Notes: generated from the letters alone by a model not told the origin. Counted from the stretch's first letter, positions 35,622-45,346 are shown. The stretch: DNA of 64,000 bases from CAVQBP01 sp963710745 (GCA_963710745.1 CAVQBP010000016.1:225917-289916); one strand, 5' to 3'. Made by a program: numbers and translations.

Positions 35622-36872
35622 TTAATACTTTAAATTTTTACTCACGGCAACCGGTTTTAATTTATTAACCGAAATAAAGACCGATATAAATAAAACTATC
35701 CCTATAACCGCCATAATTACTTCGCCAATCAGCATACCAAAAGCACTCCATTTCCCGTGCGCCCATTCATCAACAAATATCATATAATAAATCGGTGCAT
35801 TCGATAGGGAGGCAAAGACATTATATTTGGTAGCTGCAGCACCTTTACCAATAGCTTCGAGAACAAAAGCACTGAAGCCGGCGTAAGTAAGCCCTGTACT
35901 TACAGCGTAGAGTGATGTCCAGAGGACAAACATTTGCTGAGTCCGGGGACTCAATGCCATTCCCAGTGCGCAGAGTGCCTGTATAACACCAAACAAGATA
36001 TATGCTTTTTTACGGTCCATAAGATCACTTATCCATCCCCCGGCTAAGCAGCCTGCTGCAGAAAGTACTCCGCCGACAACGCCGACAATAAGTGCAACAG
36101 TATTTGCCGAAGCTCCCCAGTCGTTTGATATGGATGACCATAAATTTGAAGCGGCACCCGAGCCGATTGGAAGAAAACATAAAACGAGTGCCAGAAAACC
36201 CATGCGTGATTTTAACAATGTCCATATGTCTCTATTTAAATTACTAAGAGTTTTCAGATAACTTTTTTCTTTTAGGAATGACGGAGGTTCGGAAAGTAAA
36301 ATCAAACCGAAGCTGCATAGCAGGCATGCAATTGCTATTACAGCACTTCCGGCAAAAGGTGAGATATTATCTGCAAGCCACAAGCCGGCTCCGCCCCCTA
36401 AGCCCAGGCCTCCGAGATTACCGGCCTGCAGCCATCCGCCTGCACGGCCCTTTAAATTTTCGGGTATATCATGTGCTAACAGACTTTCTGTAGCCATAGC
36501 AATACAAGAGTTTGCTATGTTCGTAAATAATACTACCAAAGTTATTATTGTAACATATTCAACTTTAAAGGGAAAAATACCTATTGTGATAATACCGATT
36601 GCTGTTAAAATATTTGCAAGGAGATACCATTTCTTTACGGTTAACGTTGTGTCAATTAGTGGTGCCCAAAGGAATTTTAAAATATTAGGCAGTAATCCTA
36701 TTGATACTACAGGTGCAACCCGGACTAAAGGGATGCCGGCATTGGTCAGAAGATATCCCAATGTGACTGTCACATATCCGGACAAAACTCCAAATGGTAA
36801 ATAGAGGAACATGAATATACTCGGATGAACATGCATTTTTATATCTGAACCAGGTACCTTTTTGAATTTCAT
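35622..36872 (-). CDS. MFS transporter, AmpG-like
   Basis: 416 residues with twelve predicted membrane helices. The N-terminus (FLYLPFGVLSGYVTVTLGYL, then LPNILKFLWAPLIDTTL) resembles the PAT/AmpG branch of the major facilitator superfamily, which imports muropeptides or acetyl-CoA-type substrates. Internal loops contain the MFS-type DRKKAYILFG sequence. Substrate cannot be told. The direction is opposite to the GlcF-like gene. Confidence 0.88.
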   Translation of the reverse strand: MKFKKVPGSDIKMHVHPSIFMFLYLPFGVLSGYVTVTLGYLLTNAGIPLVRVAPVVSIGLLPNILKFLWAPLIDTTLTVKKWYLLANILTAIGIITIGIFPFKVEYVTIITLVVLFTNIANSCIAMATESLLAHDIPENLKGRAGGWLQAGNLGGLGLGGGAGLWLADNISPFAGSAVIAIACLLCSFGLILLSEPPSFLKEKSYLKTLSNLNRDIWTLLKSRMGFLALVLCFLPIGSGAASNLWSSISNDWGASANTVALIVGVVGGVLSAAGCLAGGWISDLMDRKKAYILFGVIQALCALGMALSPRTQQMFVLWTSLYAVSTGLTYAGFSAFVLEAIGKGAAATKYNVFASLSNAPIYYMIFVDEWAHGKWSAFGMLIGEVIMAVIGIVLFISVFISVNKLKPVAVSKNLKY

Positions 36873-37567
36873 TATATGCTATTCCTTCCGGCTCTAATAT
36901 TTCAAATTAATTGCCTAATTAAAACAAAAATTTTTTTTTGGGAATGACGCCTACTATGATAATGATATGGTTTTATTCTGAATGTGTGCTTTAGCAATTT
37001 CAATTATATTTTATAGATTTTAATTTTTGCACAATTGAACACAGATAGAACGGATGAAACGGATTATCTCGGATATCCATTTACTTCATCTTCCTGCCTG
37101 TTAACCTCATCCTTTCGTTCCTTCTCCTTATAAATGAGAAGGAAACAAGCACCCATCATTTTCAATAAAACATATTAACATATATTCTTTCAAAAGAATG
37201 AACAGAAAAGACTTAAAATAAATTGTCATAAATATTTATTTTCGTTAATTATTCAAATAAGCGTAAAGTCCCCTCCTGGGAGGGGCGAGGGGTGGGTTAT
37301 ATTTGAATCAAGATACAAGAAATAAGTAAATAAGATACAAGTCGTCAACGCTGCTTTTTCCTTTATACTTTTATCCTTTGTCTAAGCAATGTAAAAAACG
37401 GGAAGTGTACGGAAGTAGTTAAAAAAGCTGTTATGGCTGCAGCAGATATAATTACAGAAAATTCCTGAATAAAGTTTGAGGTACTGTTACCTGTTGTCCG
37501 AAAAGATGACATCTTTGGTAAGAAATATTTAATTTGCATCAAATGAAAAAATTACTTTAAAATAAAG
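36873..37567. other. Intergenic region with dispersed repeat and possible gene remnant
   Basis: 695 bases. 37097-37339 is a copy of the long dispersed repeat. 37392-37468 reads, in one frame, NVKNGKCTEVVKKAVMAAAD then IITENS and a stop; it has no start and may be the end of a lost gene. The two AAAGATG dyads at 37502 and 37564 are listed separately. Confidence 0.45.
37097..37339. repeat. Long dispersed intergenic repeat, copy A
   Basis: About 240 bp, starting CCTGTTAACCTCATCCTTTC and ending near GTGGGTTATATTTGAATCAA. It contains a hairpin CTTCTCCTTATAAATGAGAAG and a palindrome CCCCTCCTGGGAGGGG. Copies lie at 38951-39524 (two in tandem) and 56869-57090. No coding capacity. Confidence 0.8.
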
Positions 37568-37578
37568 ATGTCATCTTT
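37502..37578. promoter_or_regulatory. Two operator-like dyads flanking the GlcF-like start
   Basis: AAAGATGACATCTTT at 37502-37516 and AAAGATGTCATCTTT at 37564-37578. Both are 15-bp perfect palindromes around a central base and differ only at that base. Their centres are 62 bp apart, about six helical turns. The second covers the start codon of the GlcF-like gene, so a bound protein would block translation start or transcription through looping (inference). Confidence 0.6.
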
Positions 37579-38899
37579 ACACACGAATTTGTTAAATGTC
37601 CTTCCTGACGATGATGTCCTTTCACAATGTATTCATTGCGGATTGTGCCTGTCAGTCTGTCCGACTTATGACATAACAAAGCTTGAAAGATCCTCTCCGC
37701 GCGGAAGAATAAAGTTAATTAAATCGGTTGCGAGAGGAGAGCTGCCGGTTACCGATATATTTTCATATGAAATGAATTTTTGTCTTGACTGCCAGGCATG
37801 TGAAACTGCATGTCCAGCAGGAGTAAAATACGGCTCAATGGTAGAATCTGCAAGAGTTGAAGTTAGTAATTCCGATTTTGGCACATCAAACAGAGAGAGA
37901 ATTAAGAAATATATTTTAAATAATATTTTCACGTCTAAAAAACGATTTATATTCATTGCAAGACTGCTTTATCTCTTTCAAAAATCCGGATTTCAGAAAT
38001 TACTGCATGCGTCCGGATTGTTTGAGAAACTTTTCCCCAAATTATCCGAAATAGATAAACTATCTCCGGCTGTGTCAAAACAATTCAGTGATGAGATGAT
38101 CCCGGAGTATATACTGCCGGATGGAAAGATAAAATACAGAACTGCATTCCTCCCGGGCTGCTTAATGAATGTTATGTTTGCAGATATAAATAAAGATACT
38201 GTTGATGTATTAAAAGCATGCGGCTGCTCGGTTTTTACTCCTAAAAATCAAATATGCTGCGGTTCATTAAACGCACATAACGGCGAAATGGAATCTGCAA
38301 AAAGACTCGGCAAGCAGACTATTGATGCATTCCTGGTTCCAACCACCAACCGCCAACCGCCAACCGCCGGCAATCCACACTACGATTACCTAATCTCCAA
38401 CTCTGCCGGCTGCGGCGCTTTTATGAAAGAATATGTTCATATCTTTAAAGATGATCCCGAATATGCTGAGAAAGCAAAAATATTTTCATCAAGAGTGAAA
38501 GACATTACTGAATTTCTGAGCAAATTGAAAATTGATATACCTTTGAATAATATTAATGCAGTGATTACCTACCACGATGCATGTCATCTGGCGCATACAC
38601 AAAAGATTACTTCGGAACCGAGGGAAGTAATAAAATCGATACCGGGCATTACATACAGGGAACTTGATGAGGCCTCATGGTGCTGCGGCAGTGCAGGAAT
38701 ATATAATTTAATACAGTATGATACTTCAATGATCGTTTTGAAAAGAAAAATGGAGAATATTAAGAATACTAATTCTGATATAGTTATAACAGGAAACCCG
38801 GGATGTATTTCGCAATTAAGATATGGAGCAAAGAAGTTTAAAGTTGATGTTGAAATACTGCATCCGGCAACATTAATAAAAAGAGCTTTGAGTAAATGA
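37568..38899 (+). CDS. (4Fe-4S) heterodisulfide/glycolate oxidase-type iron-sulfur protein (GlcF-like)
   Basis: 443 residues. Two 4Fe-4S sets near the N-terminus, CIHCGLCLSVCPTYD at about 17-31 and CLDCQACETACPAG at about 68-81. Two CCG domains follow: CGCSVFTPKNQICCGSLNAH with GCGAFMKEY, and CHLAHTQKI with a SWCCGSAGIY stretch. This is the iron-sulfur subunit of glycolate/lactate oxidase-type complexes; the flavin subunits (GlcD/GlcE) are not in the window. About 15 residues (VPTTNRQPPTAGNP) between the CCG motifs of the first domain come from four tandem heptamers AACC(A/G)CC at 38341-38368, an in-frame invasion of a short repeat. The start ATG lies inside a dyad. Confidence 0.88.
   Translation: MSSLHTNLLNVLPDDDVLSQCIHCGLCLSVCPTYDITKLERSSPRGRIKLIKSVARGELPVTDIFSYEMNFCLDCQACETACPAGVKYGSMVESARVEVSNSDFGTSNRERIKKYILNNIFTSKKRFIFIARLLYLFQKSGFQKLLHASGLFEKLFPKLSEIDKLSPAVSKQFSDEMIPEYILPDGKIKYRTAFLPGCLMNVMFADINKDTVDVLKACGCSVFTPKNQICCGSLNAHNGEMESAKRLGKQTIDAFLVPTTNRQPPTAGNPHYDYLISNSAGCGAFMKEYVHIFKDDPEYAEKAKIFSSRVKDITEFLSKLKIDIPLNNINAVITYHDACHLAHTQKITSEPREVIKSIPGITYRELDEASWCCGSAGIYNLIQYDTSMIVLKRKMENIKNTNSDIVITGNPGCISQLRYGAKKFKVDVEILHPATLIKRALSK
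38341..38368. repeat. In-frame heptamer tandem repeat
   Basis: Four copies of AACC(A/G)CC within the GlcF-like gene, coding for TTNRQPPTA. The family normally lacks this segment. The number of repeats could vary by slippage; 28 bases is not a multiple of three, so other bases keep the frame. Confidence 0.65.
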
Positions 38900-40092
38900 A
38901 TTCATTTGCCGTATAGACTTGAATAACAAGAAACAAGAATAATAAGATACAGGTTTTCGTAAAGCGGCATATCAGAGGTCAGAAGTCAGATGAGCCTGCT
39001 TGTTAACCTCATCCTTCCGTTCCTTCTCCTTATAAATGAGAAGGAAACAAGTCACCCCTCATTTTCAGTAAAACATATTTACTTATATTCTATCAAAAAA
39101 AAGAACAGATAAGACTTAAAATAAATTGTTATAAATATTTATTTTCGTTAATTATTCAAATAAGCGTAAAGTCCCCTCCTGGGAGGGGCGAGGGGTGGGT
39201 TATATTTGAATCGAAGAAACAAGTAAAAAGATCCAGGTTTTCGAAAGCGGCATATCAGAGGTCAGAAGTCAGATGAGCCTGCTTGTTAACCTCATCCTTT
39301 CGTTCCTTCTCCTTAGTAAGGGAGAAGGAAACAGTCACGCCCAATTTTCAGTATAAACTATTTACTTAATATTCTATCAAAAAAAAGAACAGATAAGACT
39401 TAAAATAAATTGTCATAAATATTTATTTTCGTTAATTATTCAAATAAGCGTAAAGTCCCCTCCTGGGAGGGGCGAGGGGTGGGTTATATTTGAATCAAGA
39501 TACAAGAAACAAGTAATAAGATACAGGTTTTCGAAAGCTTTGCTCTTTACCTTTCATTCCTGATTAGGATTATTATTGCCATATAAAAAATAACCTGCTT
39601 CAGGACTGGAGTTCTGATCTACGAGCAGCTTATTGTGTATCTGGTCTTAGTATGGCACATTCATTAGTTGTTCAATAAAATTTAAAAAACGGCAGTTAAT
39701 TCAAAGTATAAAATAACTGGTTAATTATATATACTTTTATTATTTTGGTCTTGTCATACCAAGCTGAAATATATTATTAAGGATTTATAATAAAATTTTC
39801 TAAATATAGTTTGAAATAGAACACATAGACTTAAATATTTATTTAATATTTTTTTTTGAAAGTTTTGTTTTTATTAATAAATTTTTATGTTTGTCGTCTA
39901 ATTTGAATTCATTGTTCAAAAAAAGATACTATCATTGCTTTAATCTATTAACTATTCCCACTTATATTTTACAGGGCGTCAACTCAGATGCAGTTAGACA
40001 CTTTTATATTTAATGTAAAATGAATATATGAATGTAAGTGAATCATAAATTGATTATCATATAACTTAATTGTTACATAAAAAAGGGCTAGG
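38900..40092. other. Repeat-filled intergenic region before the ACIII operon
   Basis: About 1.2 kb without a gene. 38951-39524 is a two-copy tandem repeat. 39525-40092 is plain AT-rich DNA that should hold the ACIII promoter; TGGCACATTCATTAG at about 39653 resembles a sigma-54 -24 box but its -12 half is poor. Confidence 0.5.
38951..39524. repeat. Long dispersed repeat, copies B and C in tandem
   Basis: Two direct copies of 284 and 290 bp (38951-39234 and 39235-39524), each starting AGGTTTTCG(T)AAAGCGGC. They include the whole core of copy A plus a left extension (GCATATCAGAGGTCAGAAGT). The repeat after the second copy restarts (AGGTTTTCGAAAG at 39525), typical of unequal exchange. Confidence 0.8.
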
Positions 40093-40662
40093 ATGAAAAA
40101 TACCCGGTTGGATTACATTCTTAGGGTTCGGTTGCCAATCACTATTTTTGTTATTCTCGCATGTTTTACTATTACATTTTTTGTCAGCAAACCTGAAAGG
40201 GATATGGTGGGTTATAGTCCCGATCAGCCAATAAACTTTCCGCATAATATTCATGCAGGACTTATGAAGATCGACTGCCAGTATTGCCATACCGGAGTTG
40301 AAAAGTCGCGCGTTGCTATGGTGCCGCCGGTAGCTACGTGCATGAATTGCCACACAATTGCGAGGAAAGACAAACCCGAAATAATTAAGCTGACCAGGTA
40401 TTATAAAGATGGAAAAGCTTTACCCTGGAAAAGGGTTCACCGGGTTCCCGATTTTGTTTATTTTAATCATAGTGTGCATGTAAATATGGGTATCGATTGC
40501 GTCCACTGCCATGGAGATGTAAGGCAGATGGCAAAAATAAAAGAAGTTCATTCCTTTACAATGGCTGCATGCTTAAGCTGTCATAGAAATGCACATGAGA
40601 ATCTACCGGAATTAAAAAATATTAAAAATGGTCCTGACTATTGTTTCGCTTGTCATCGTTAA
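40093..40662 (+). CDS. actA: ACIII pentaheme cytochrome c, ActA
   Basis: 189 residues. One N-terminal membrane helix (LPITIFVILACFTITFFV) anchors it; the rest faces the periplasm. Five CxxCH heme sites: CQYCH at 62, CMNCH at 83, CVHCH at about 136, CLSCH at about 159 and CFACH at about 184. This is the ActA pattern of alternative complex III, which takes electrons from quinol oxidation to c-type cytochromes. First gene of the operon; the ATG follows AAAGGGCTAGG. Confidence 0.93.
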   Translation: MKNTRLDYILRVRLPITIFVILACFTITFFVSKPERDMVGYSPDQPINFPHNIHAGLMKIDCQYCHTGVEKSRVAMVPPVATCMNCHTIARKDKPEIIKLTRYYKDGKALPWKRVHRVPDFVYFNHSVHVNMGIDCVHCHGDVRQMAKIKEVHSFTMAACLSCHRNAHENLPELKNIKNGPDYCFACHR

Positions 40663-40674
40663 ACAGGAGTATTA

Positions 40675-40881
40675 ATGGAGATAGCAGAATTTTTTCAAAA
40701 GAAAATTAAAAGGAAAAACTTTTTTACAACAGCCGGTACCGGCATAGTCGGCTATTTTGTTTTCAGATCTTTTCCTTTTAATCTTTTCACAAAAAAAGAA
40801 ATAAAAAAAAGTCAAAAAATAAAAGTGAAAATTAATCCTCTTGCCGTTGAAAGAAAAAACACAGGTAAAACTAATGTCTGA
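40675..40881 (+). CDS. Small membrane protein between actA and actB
   Basis: 68 residues. A basic N-terminus (KKKIKRKNFF-like) precedes one hydrophobic helix (TTAGTGIVGYFVFRSFPF) and a highly basic tail (KKEIKKSQKIKVKINP). No family recognised. The RKNFF-helix start vaguely recalls a Tat-type or iron-sulfur subunit leader without its domain. It begins 13 bases after actA and its stop overlaps the actB start by 8 bases, so it is translationally coupled. It may be an accessory or assembly subunit of ACIII (inference). Confidence 0.65.
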   Translation: MEIAEFFQKKIKRKNFFTTAGTGIVGYFVFRSFPFNLFTKKEIKKSQKIKVKINPLAVERKNTGKTNV

Positions 40882-43800
40882 TTCCGACAATAAAAATAGT
40901 ATGCAGGACAAAAAAGAAAAACCCGATATCAATTACTGGAAAAGTTTTGAATCATTATATAATGATCCCTCGGTTATTGAAGCTTCACGCCACGAATTTC
41001 AGAAAGGTGCAACCGATGATTTTGATTTGAAGAAAACCAGCGGATTATCAAGGAGAAAGTTCTTAACGCTTGTGGCCGCTTCTGCAGCATTAGCCGGTGC
41101 GGGATGTTCAAATTACAGGGATGAAGGGGATATAATTCCATATAATAAAAAGCCTGAGAGTATTACACTCGGAAAACCCGATTATTATGCTTCAGTTGCC
41201 AACGGATGCGAGGAAGGCTGCGGGGTTCTTGTTAAGACCAGGGAAGGAAGACCTGTAAAGGTTGATGGTAATCCCGATCACCCTGTCAGCAGAGGTAAAG
41301 CCTGCGCAAAGTGTCAGTCAACAATTTTAAACTTATATGATCCCGAAAGATTAAAGAACCCTTTAATAAGAACAAAAAACGGCAGCCGGCTTAAATCTAC
41401 CTGGCAGAATGTTGATGATAAGATCAGGAATTTACTAGCTAACTCTAACGGTAAAGAAATTGCGGTAATTTCTCACAGAATAACTTCTCCTTCAGCAAAA
41501 AAGGTTTTCAGCGAATTCCAGCAGAAATATCCTTCTGCCAAAGTTTATACTTATGATTTATTTAATGAAGATACACGGAATGCTGCATGGAAAAAAACAC
41601 ACGGTGCAGACGTTTTCCCGTTGATCAAGTGGGATAAAGCAAAGATTATTGTAGCCCTTGAATCAGACTTTTTAGGTGTCGGACCAAACAAAACTGAGAA
41701 TGCAATTTTATTCGCAAAAGGAAGGGAAGTCAGCGACCTGGATAATTTCAACCGGCTCTATGTTGTTGAAGGGAATATGTCGGTTACAGGCAGTAATGCT
41801 GATTACAGGATTAAGTTAAGACCTGATGCCGAATATGAATTTGTGCAGGTAATATCGCAGGCTGCTGCCGGTTCCGGCGCAAACGATCCTGTACTTAAAT
41901 CTTTTGCAGATAAATATGAAATACCAGTTGTTAAACTAAAATATATGGTTGATGATCTTCTTAAGAATAAAGGTCAATCAATTATATATGCCGGCGACAC
42001 TCTTCCTGAAAACGTTCATATAGCCGTGAACAATCTTAACGAAGCTCTGAATAACAGCAGCATGTATAGAACAGATTCCTCGAAAGTCAATCTGCAGGCA
42101 TTAAGCACCGCCGATGAATGGGAAAGTCTAATCGGTAATATGAATAACGGCAATGTTGCAGCAGTTATTCATTTCGATTCCAACCCGGTTTATCATCTTC
42201 CGAAAGATTATGGCTACACGGATGCAGTTAAAAAAGTGCCGGATGTAATTACTCTTATTGAAAGTGAAAATGAGTCATCAGCAGTAAGTAATTATATACT
42301 TCCGGTTAATCATCCTTTTGAGGCATGGGGCGATTTCAAAACAAGAACCGGTTTTTATGCTATGCGCCAGCCGGTTATTGCTCCTCTCTATAATACACGG
42401 CAGAAAGAAGCAGTGCTTCTTTTCTGGACTAAAGAGAGCAAAGCTAAATTTGACGAAAACTTATTCCATGATTATTTAATGAGTTTCTGGGAAAAAGAAA
42501 TATTTCCCGGTCTAAATTCCGAACTTGATTTTAAGACATTCTGGCTTTCATCACTCCAGGATGGAGTTGCATCATCAAATGATAACCCGACGGACATAGG
42601 GAAATTTAATAGTAATATTGAACCTGGTAACTCCGGAAATAAAAAAGCCGGTTATGTTATCAGTCTTCGTGAGAGCTATTCGACAGGAGACGGACGGTTT
42701 GCGAATAACGGGTGGATGCAGGAGCTTCCGCATCCCGTTAGCAAAGTTGCATGGGACAATTATGCCGCTATTTCTTTAAATACTGCAAAAGAACTGAATA
42801 TAAATGCAACTCATGATATGCATGATTCTTTCTATGATATGATAGAAATATCAGCGAACGGAAGAAAGCTTGAGATACCCGCATTTGTTCAGCCGGGTGC
42901 TGCCGATAATACTATTACAATTGAGCTTGGATACGGAAGAAGTACAACCGGTGTTGTCGGTACCGGTGTCGGTTTCGATGCAGGAGTCCTGTTGTCAAAG
43001 AAACCGGGTGTTTCCCCATGGATTTATTATGCGGATGTAAAAAAGTTAGATAAGACTTATCAAATGGTTTCAAGCCAGGAGCATCATACTTTTGATGTAG
43101 GCATTACCAAAGATCAGGTTCAGTTAAGAGGAATTATAAGAGAAGGTACTGTAGAAGAATATAAAAAGAACCCGAAATTCCTGAAAGAAGATAATGAGCA
43201 GTCTGAAGAAAGTCTCTATTATCCCCATGAATATAATGGTGTAAAGTGGGGGATGGCAATTGATCTTAATAAATGTCTGGGATGCGGTGAATGTGTTATC
43301 GCATGCGGATCTGAAAACAACGTTCCGATCGTAGGAAAAGAGCAGGTTGGCAAGGGGAGAGAAATGCACTGGATAAGGATCGACAGGTATTACTCCGGTA
43401 CTCCGGATGATCCGGCAGTTAGTACGCAGGTTATGCTGTGCCAGCAGTGCGATCATGCGCCTTGTGAAAATGTATGCCCGGTTCTGGCTACTACACACAG
43501 CCCGGACGGCTTAAACCAGATGATCTATAACCGCTGTGTCGGAACAAGATACTGCTCCAATAACTGTCCTTATAAAGTCAGAAGATTCAACTTTTTCAAT
43601 TTCAGGGATCATTTTAAAGATCAATATCAGCAGACAGATATTTTTGACCTGGTTTATAATCCTGAAGTTACTGTCAGGTCACGCGGAGTTATGGAAAAAT
43701 GTACTTTCTGTATTCAGAGAATTATGAATGCGAGATCCGATGCTATCGCAGAAGGAAGGGAAGTAAAAGGATCCGATGTTAAAACCGCATGCCAGGAAGC

Positions 43801-43966
43801 ATGCAGCACCAATGCTATCAAATTCGGGGATACTAACGATAAGAATGGTGAATTCTTTAAATACAGGAACCATGAGCTTGGGTACTATGTTCTTGCAGAA
43901 TTAAATGTAAGGCCGAATGTTACATACATTGCTAAATTGCGAAATACTCATAAGGAGGAAGTATAA
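40874..43966 (+). CDS. actB: ACIII iron-sulfur / molybdopterin-like subunit, ActB
   Basis: 1030 residues from the ATG at 40874; a longer frame from 40841 would overlap the preceding gene more. SRRKFLTLVAASAALAGAGC at about 59-78 is a twin-arginine lipoprotein signal. Residues 110-760 are a molybdopterin-oxidoreductase-like domain, which in ACIII lacks the cofactor. The last 250 residues hold the iron-sulfur clusters: CLGCGECVIACGSEN at about 806, CQQCDHAPCENVCP at about 855, RYCSNNCPY at about 890, CTFCIQRI at about 943. The protein carries electrons from the quinol site on the membrane subunits to the ActA/ActE hemes. Stop is directly followed by actC. Confidence 0.93.
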   Translation: MSDSDNKNSMQDKKEKPDINYWKSFESLYNDPSVIEASRHEFQKGATDDFDLKKTSGLSRRKFLTLVAASAALAGAGCSNYRDEGDIIPYNKKPESITLGKPDYYASVANGCEEGCGVLVKTREGRPVKVDGNPDHPVSRGKACAKCQSTILNLYDPERLKNPLIRTKNGSRLKSTWQNVDDKIRNLLANSNGKEIAVISHRITSPSAKKVFSEFQQKYPSAKVYTYDLFNEDTRNAAWKKTHGADVFPLIKWDKAKIIVALESDFLGVGPNKTENAILFAKGREVSDLDNFNRLYVVEGNMSVTGSNADYRIKLRPDAEYEFVQVISQAAAGSGANDPVLKSFADKYEIPVVKLKYMVDDLLKNKGQSIIYAGDTLPENVHIAVNNLNEALNNSSMYRTDSSKVNLQALSTADEWESLIGNMNNGNVAAVIHFDSNPVYHLPKDYGYTDAVKKVPDVITLIESENESSAVSNYILPVNHPFEAWGDFKTRTGFYAMRQPVIAPLYNTRQKEAVLLFWTKESKAKFDENLFHDYLMSFWEKEIFPGLNSELDFKTFWLSSLQDGVASSNDNPTDIGKFNSNIEPGNSGNKKAGYVISLRESYSTGDGRFANNGWMQELPHPVSKVAWDNYAAISLNTAKELNINATHDMHDSFYDMIEISANGRKLEIPAFVQPGAADNTITIELGYGRSTTGVVGTGVGFDAGVLLSKKPGVSPWIYYADVKKLDKTYQMVSSQEHHTFDVGITKDQVQLRGIIREGTVEEYKKNPKFLKEDNEQSEESLYYPHEYNGVKWGMAIDLNKCLGCGECVIACGSENNVPIVGKEQVGKGREMHWIRIDRYYSGTPDDPAVSTQVMLCQQCDHAPCENVCPVLATTHSPDGLNQMIYNRCVGTRYCSNNCPYKVRRFNFFNFRDHFKDQYQQTDIFDLVYNPEVTVRSRGVMEKCTFCIQRIMNARSDAIAEGREVKGSDVKTACQEACSTNAIKFGDTNDKNGEFFKYRNHELGYYVLAELNVRPNVTYIAKLRNTHKEEV

Positions 43967-45346
43967 TTGGCTACTGATTACTCCCGGGAAATAGCTGTAA
44001 TTGATGAGCGGCTTACCTTCACCGACATCGAGGCGATGATTGCCAAACCAATAAGTGATAAGCCGAATAAAAAATATTTCTTTGCTTTAAGTGTTACTGT
44101 AAGCATGCTGCTATTGGGAGTTATCTGCTTAATAATAGCTTTTTATTACGGTATCGGCATGTTCGGAAACAATATACCTGTTGCATGGGGCTTCCCGATA
44201 ATCAACTTTGTATTCTGGGTAGGTATTGGTCACGCCGGAACTCTTATCTCGGCAATCCTTTTCTTATTAAGGCAGAGATGGAGAACCGGTATTGCAAGAT
44301 TTGCCGAAGCCATGACGATTTTTGCGGTTATATGTGCCGGCTTATTCCCGTTAATACATCTTGGCAGACCCTGGCTGGCCGGCTATTTAATTCCTTATCC
44401 TAATCAGCATGATCTATGGGTTAATTTCGTTTCACCTTTAGTCTGGGACGTGTTTGCGGTTTCAACTTATTTTATAGTTTCCTTATTGTTCTGGTATGTA
44501 GGTTTAATTCCCGATTTTGCTTCTTTAAGAGACAGGGCTACTTCAAAAGCTAAAAAGTTTATCTATTCTTTATTCAGCCTGGGCTGGAGACACTCGAACC
44601 GCCAGTGGCAGCATTATGAAAAAGCTTATATGATACTGGCAGGTCTTGCAACTCCGCTGGTTCTTTCCGTTCACAGTGTGGTAAGCTTCGACTTTGCAAT
44701 GGCCATACTTCCGGGGTGGCATTCTACCATTTTTCCGCCTTACTTTGTTGCAGGTGCGATCTTCTCCGGTTTTGCAATGGTTGTGTTCGTGCTGGTTATT
44801 GTAAGAAAAGTCTTCGACATGGAAAGCATTATTACAATGGGCACCCTGGACAATATGAATAAAGTAATCCTTCTTACTTCACTTATGGTAGGTTATTCTT
44901 ACGGTATGGAATTTTTTATGAGCTGGTACAGCGGTGAAGTTATTGAGAAATTTGTTGTGATAAATCGTGCATTCGGGCCTTATGCCTGGTCTTACTGGAT
45001 AATGATAAGCTGCAACGTATTGTTCCCGCAGCTTTTCTGGTTTAGGAAATTCAGACGTTCAATCCCGGTTATGTTTGTAGTTTCCATTTATGTTCTTATC
45101 GGTATGTGGTTTGAAAGATTTGTAATTATTGTTACTTCCTTACACAGGGATTTTCTTCCTTCAAGCTGGGGAATGTTCACCCCTTCATTTTATGACATAG
45201 GCATTCTTCTAGGAAGCTTCGGTTTATTCTTTACTTTGGTTCTGCTGTTTGCCAAGAACCTGCCGGTCGTTTCAATTGCAGAAGTTAAAGCTCACTCAAA
45301 AGGGGCTCAGCCTCACCATAAGCACGCGGAGGAGGTAGAAGCTTAA
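43967..45346 (+). CDS. actC: ACIII membrane subunit ActC (NrfD/PsrC family)
   Basis: 459 residues with ten predicted membrane helices, a member of the NrfD-like family that provides the quinol site. Typical stretches: GHAGTLISAILFLLRQRWR, FPLIHLGRPWLAGYLIPYPN and PLVLSVHSVVSFDFAM. It starts with TTG at 43967 (after AAGGAGGAAGTATAA), immediately after the actB stop codon, so the start codon is unusual but the ribosome-binding site is strong. It ends in a His-rich tail. Confidence 0.92.
   Translation: MATDYSREIAVIDERLTFTDIEAMIAKPISDKPNKKYFFALSVTVSMLLLGVICLIIAFYYGIGMFGNNIPVAWGFPIINFVFWVGIGHAGTLISAILFLLRQRWRTGIARFAEAMTIFAVICAGLFPLIHLGRPWLAGYLIPYPNQHDLWVNFVSPLVWDVFAVSTYFIVSLLFWYVGLIPDFASLRDRATSKAKKFIYSLFSLGWRHSNRQWQHYEKAYMILAGLATPLVLSVHSVVSFDFAMAILPGWHSTIFPPYFVAGAIFSGFAMVVFVLVIVRKVFDMESIITMGTLDNMNKVILLTSLMVGYSYGMEFFMSWYSGEVIEKFVVINRAFGPYAWSYWIMISCNVLFPQLFWFRKFRRSIPVMFVVSIYVLIGMWFERFVIIVTSLHRDFLPSSWGMFTPSFYDIGILLGSFGLFFTLVLLFAKNLPVVSIAEVKAHSKGAQPHHKHAEEVEA

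Noticed and set aside
39653..39670. TGGCACATTCATTAG as a sigma-54 promoter for the ACIII operon
   Set aside because: The -24 half is good but the -12 half lacks the GC, and it lies over 400 bases from the actA start.
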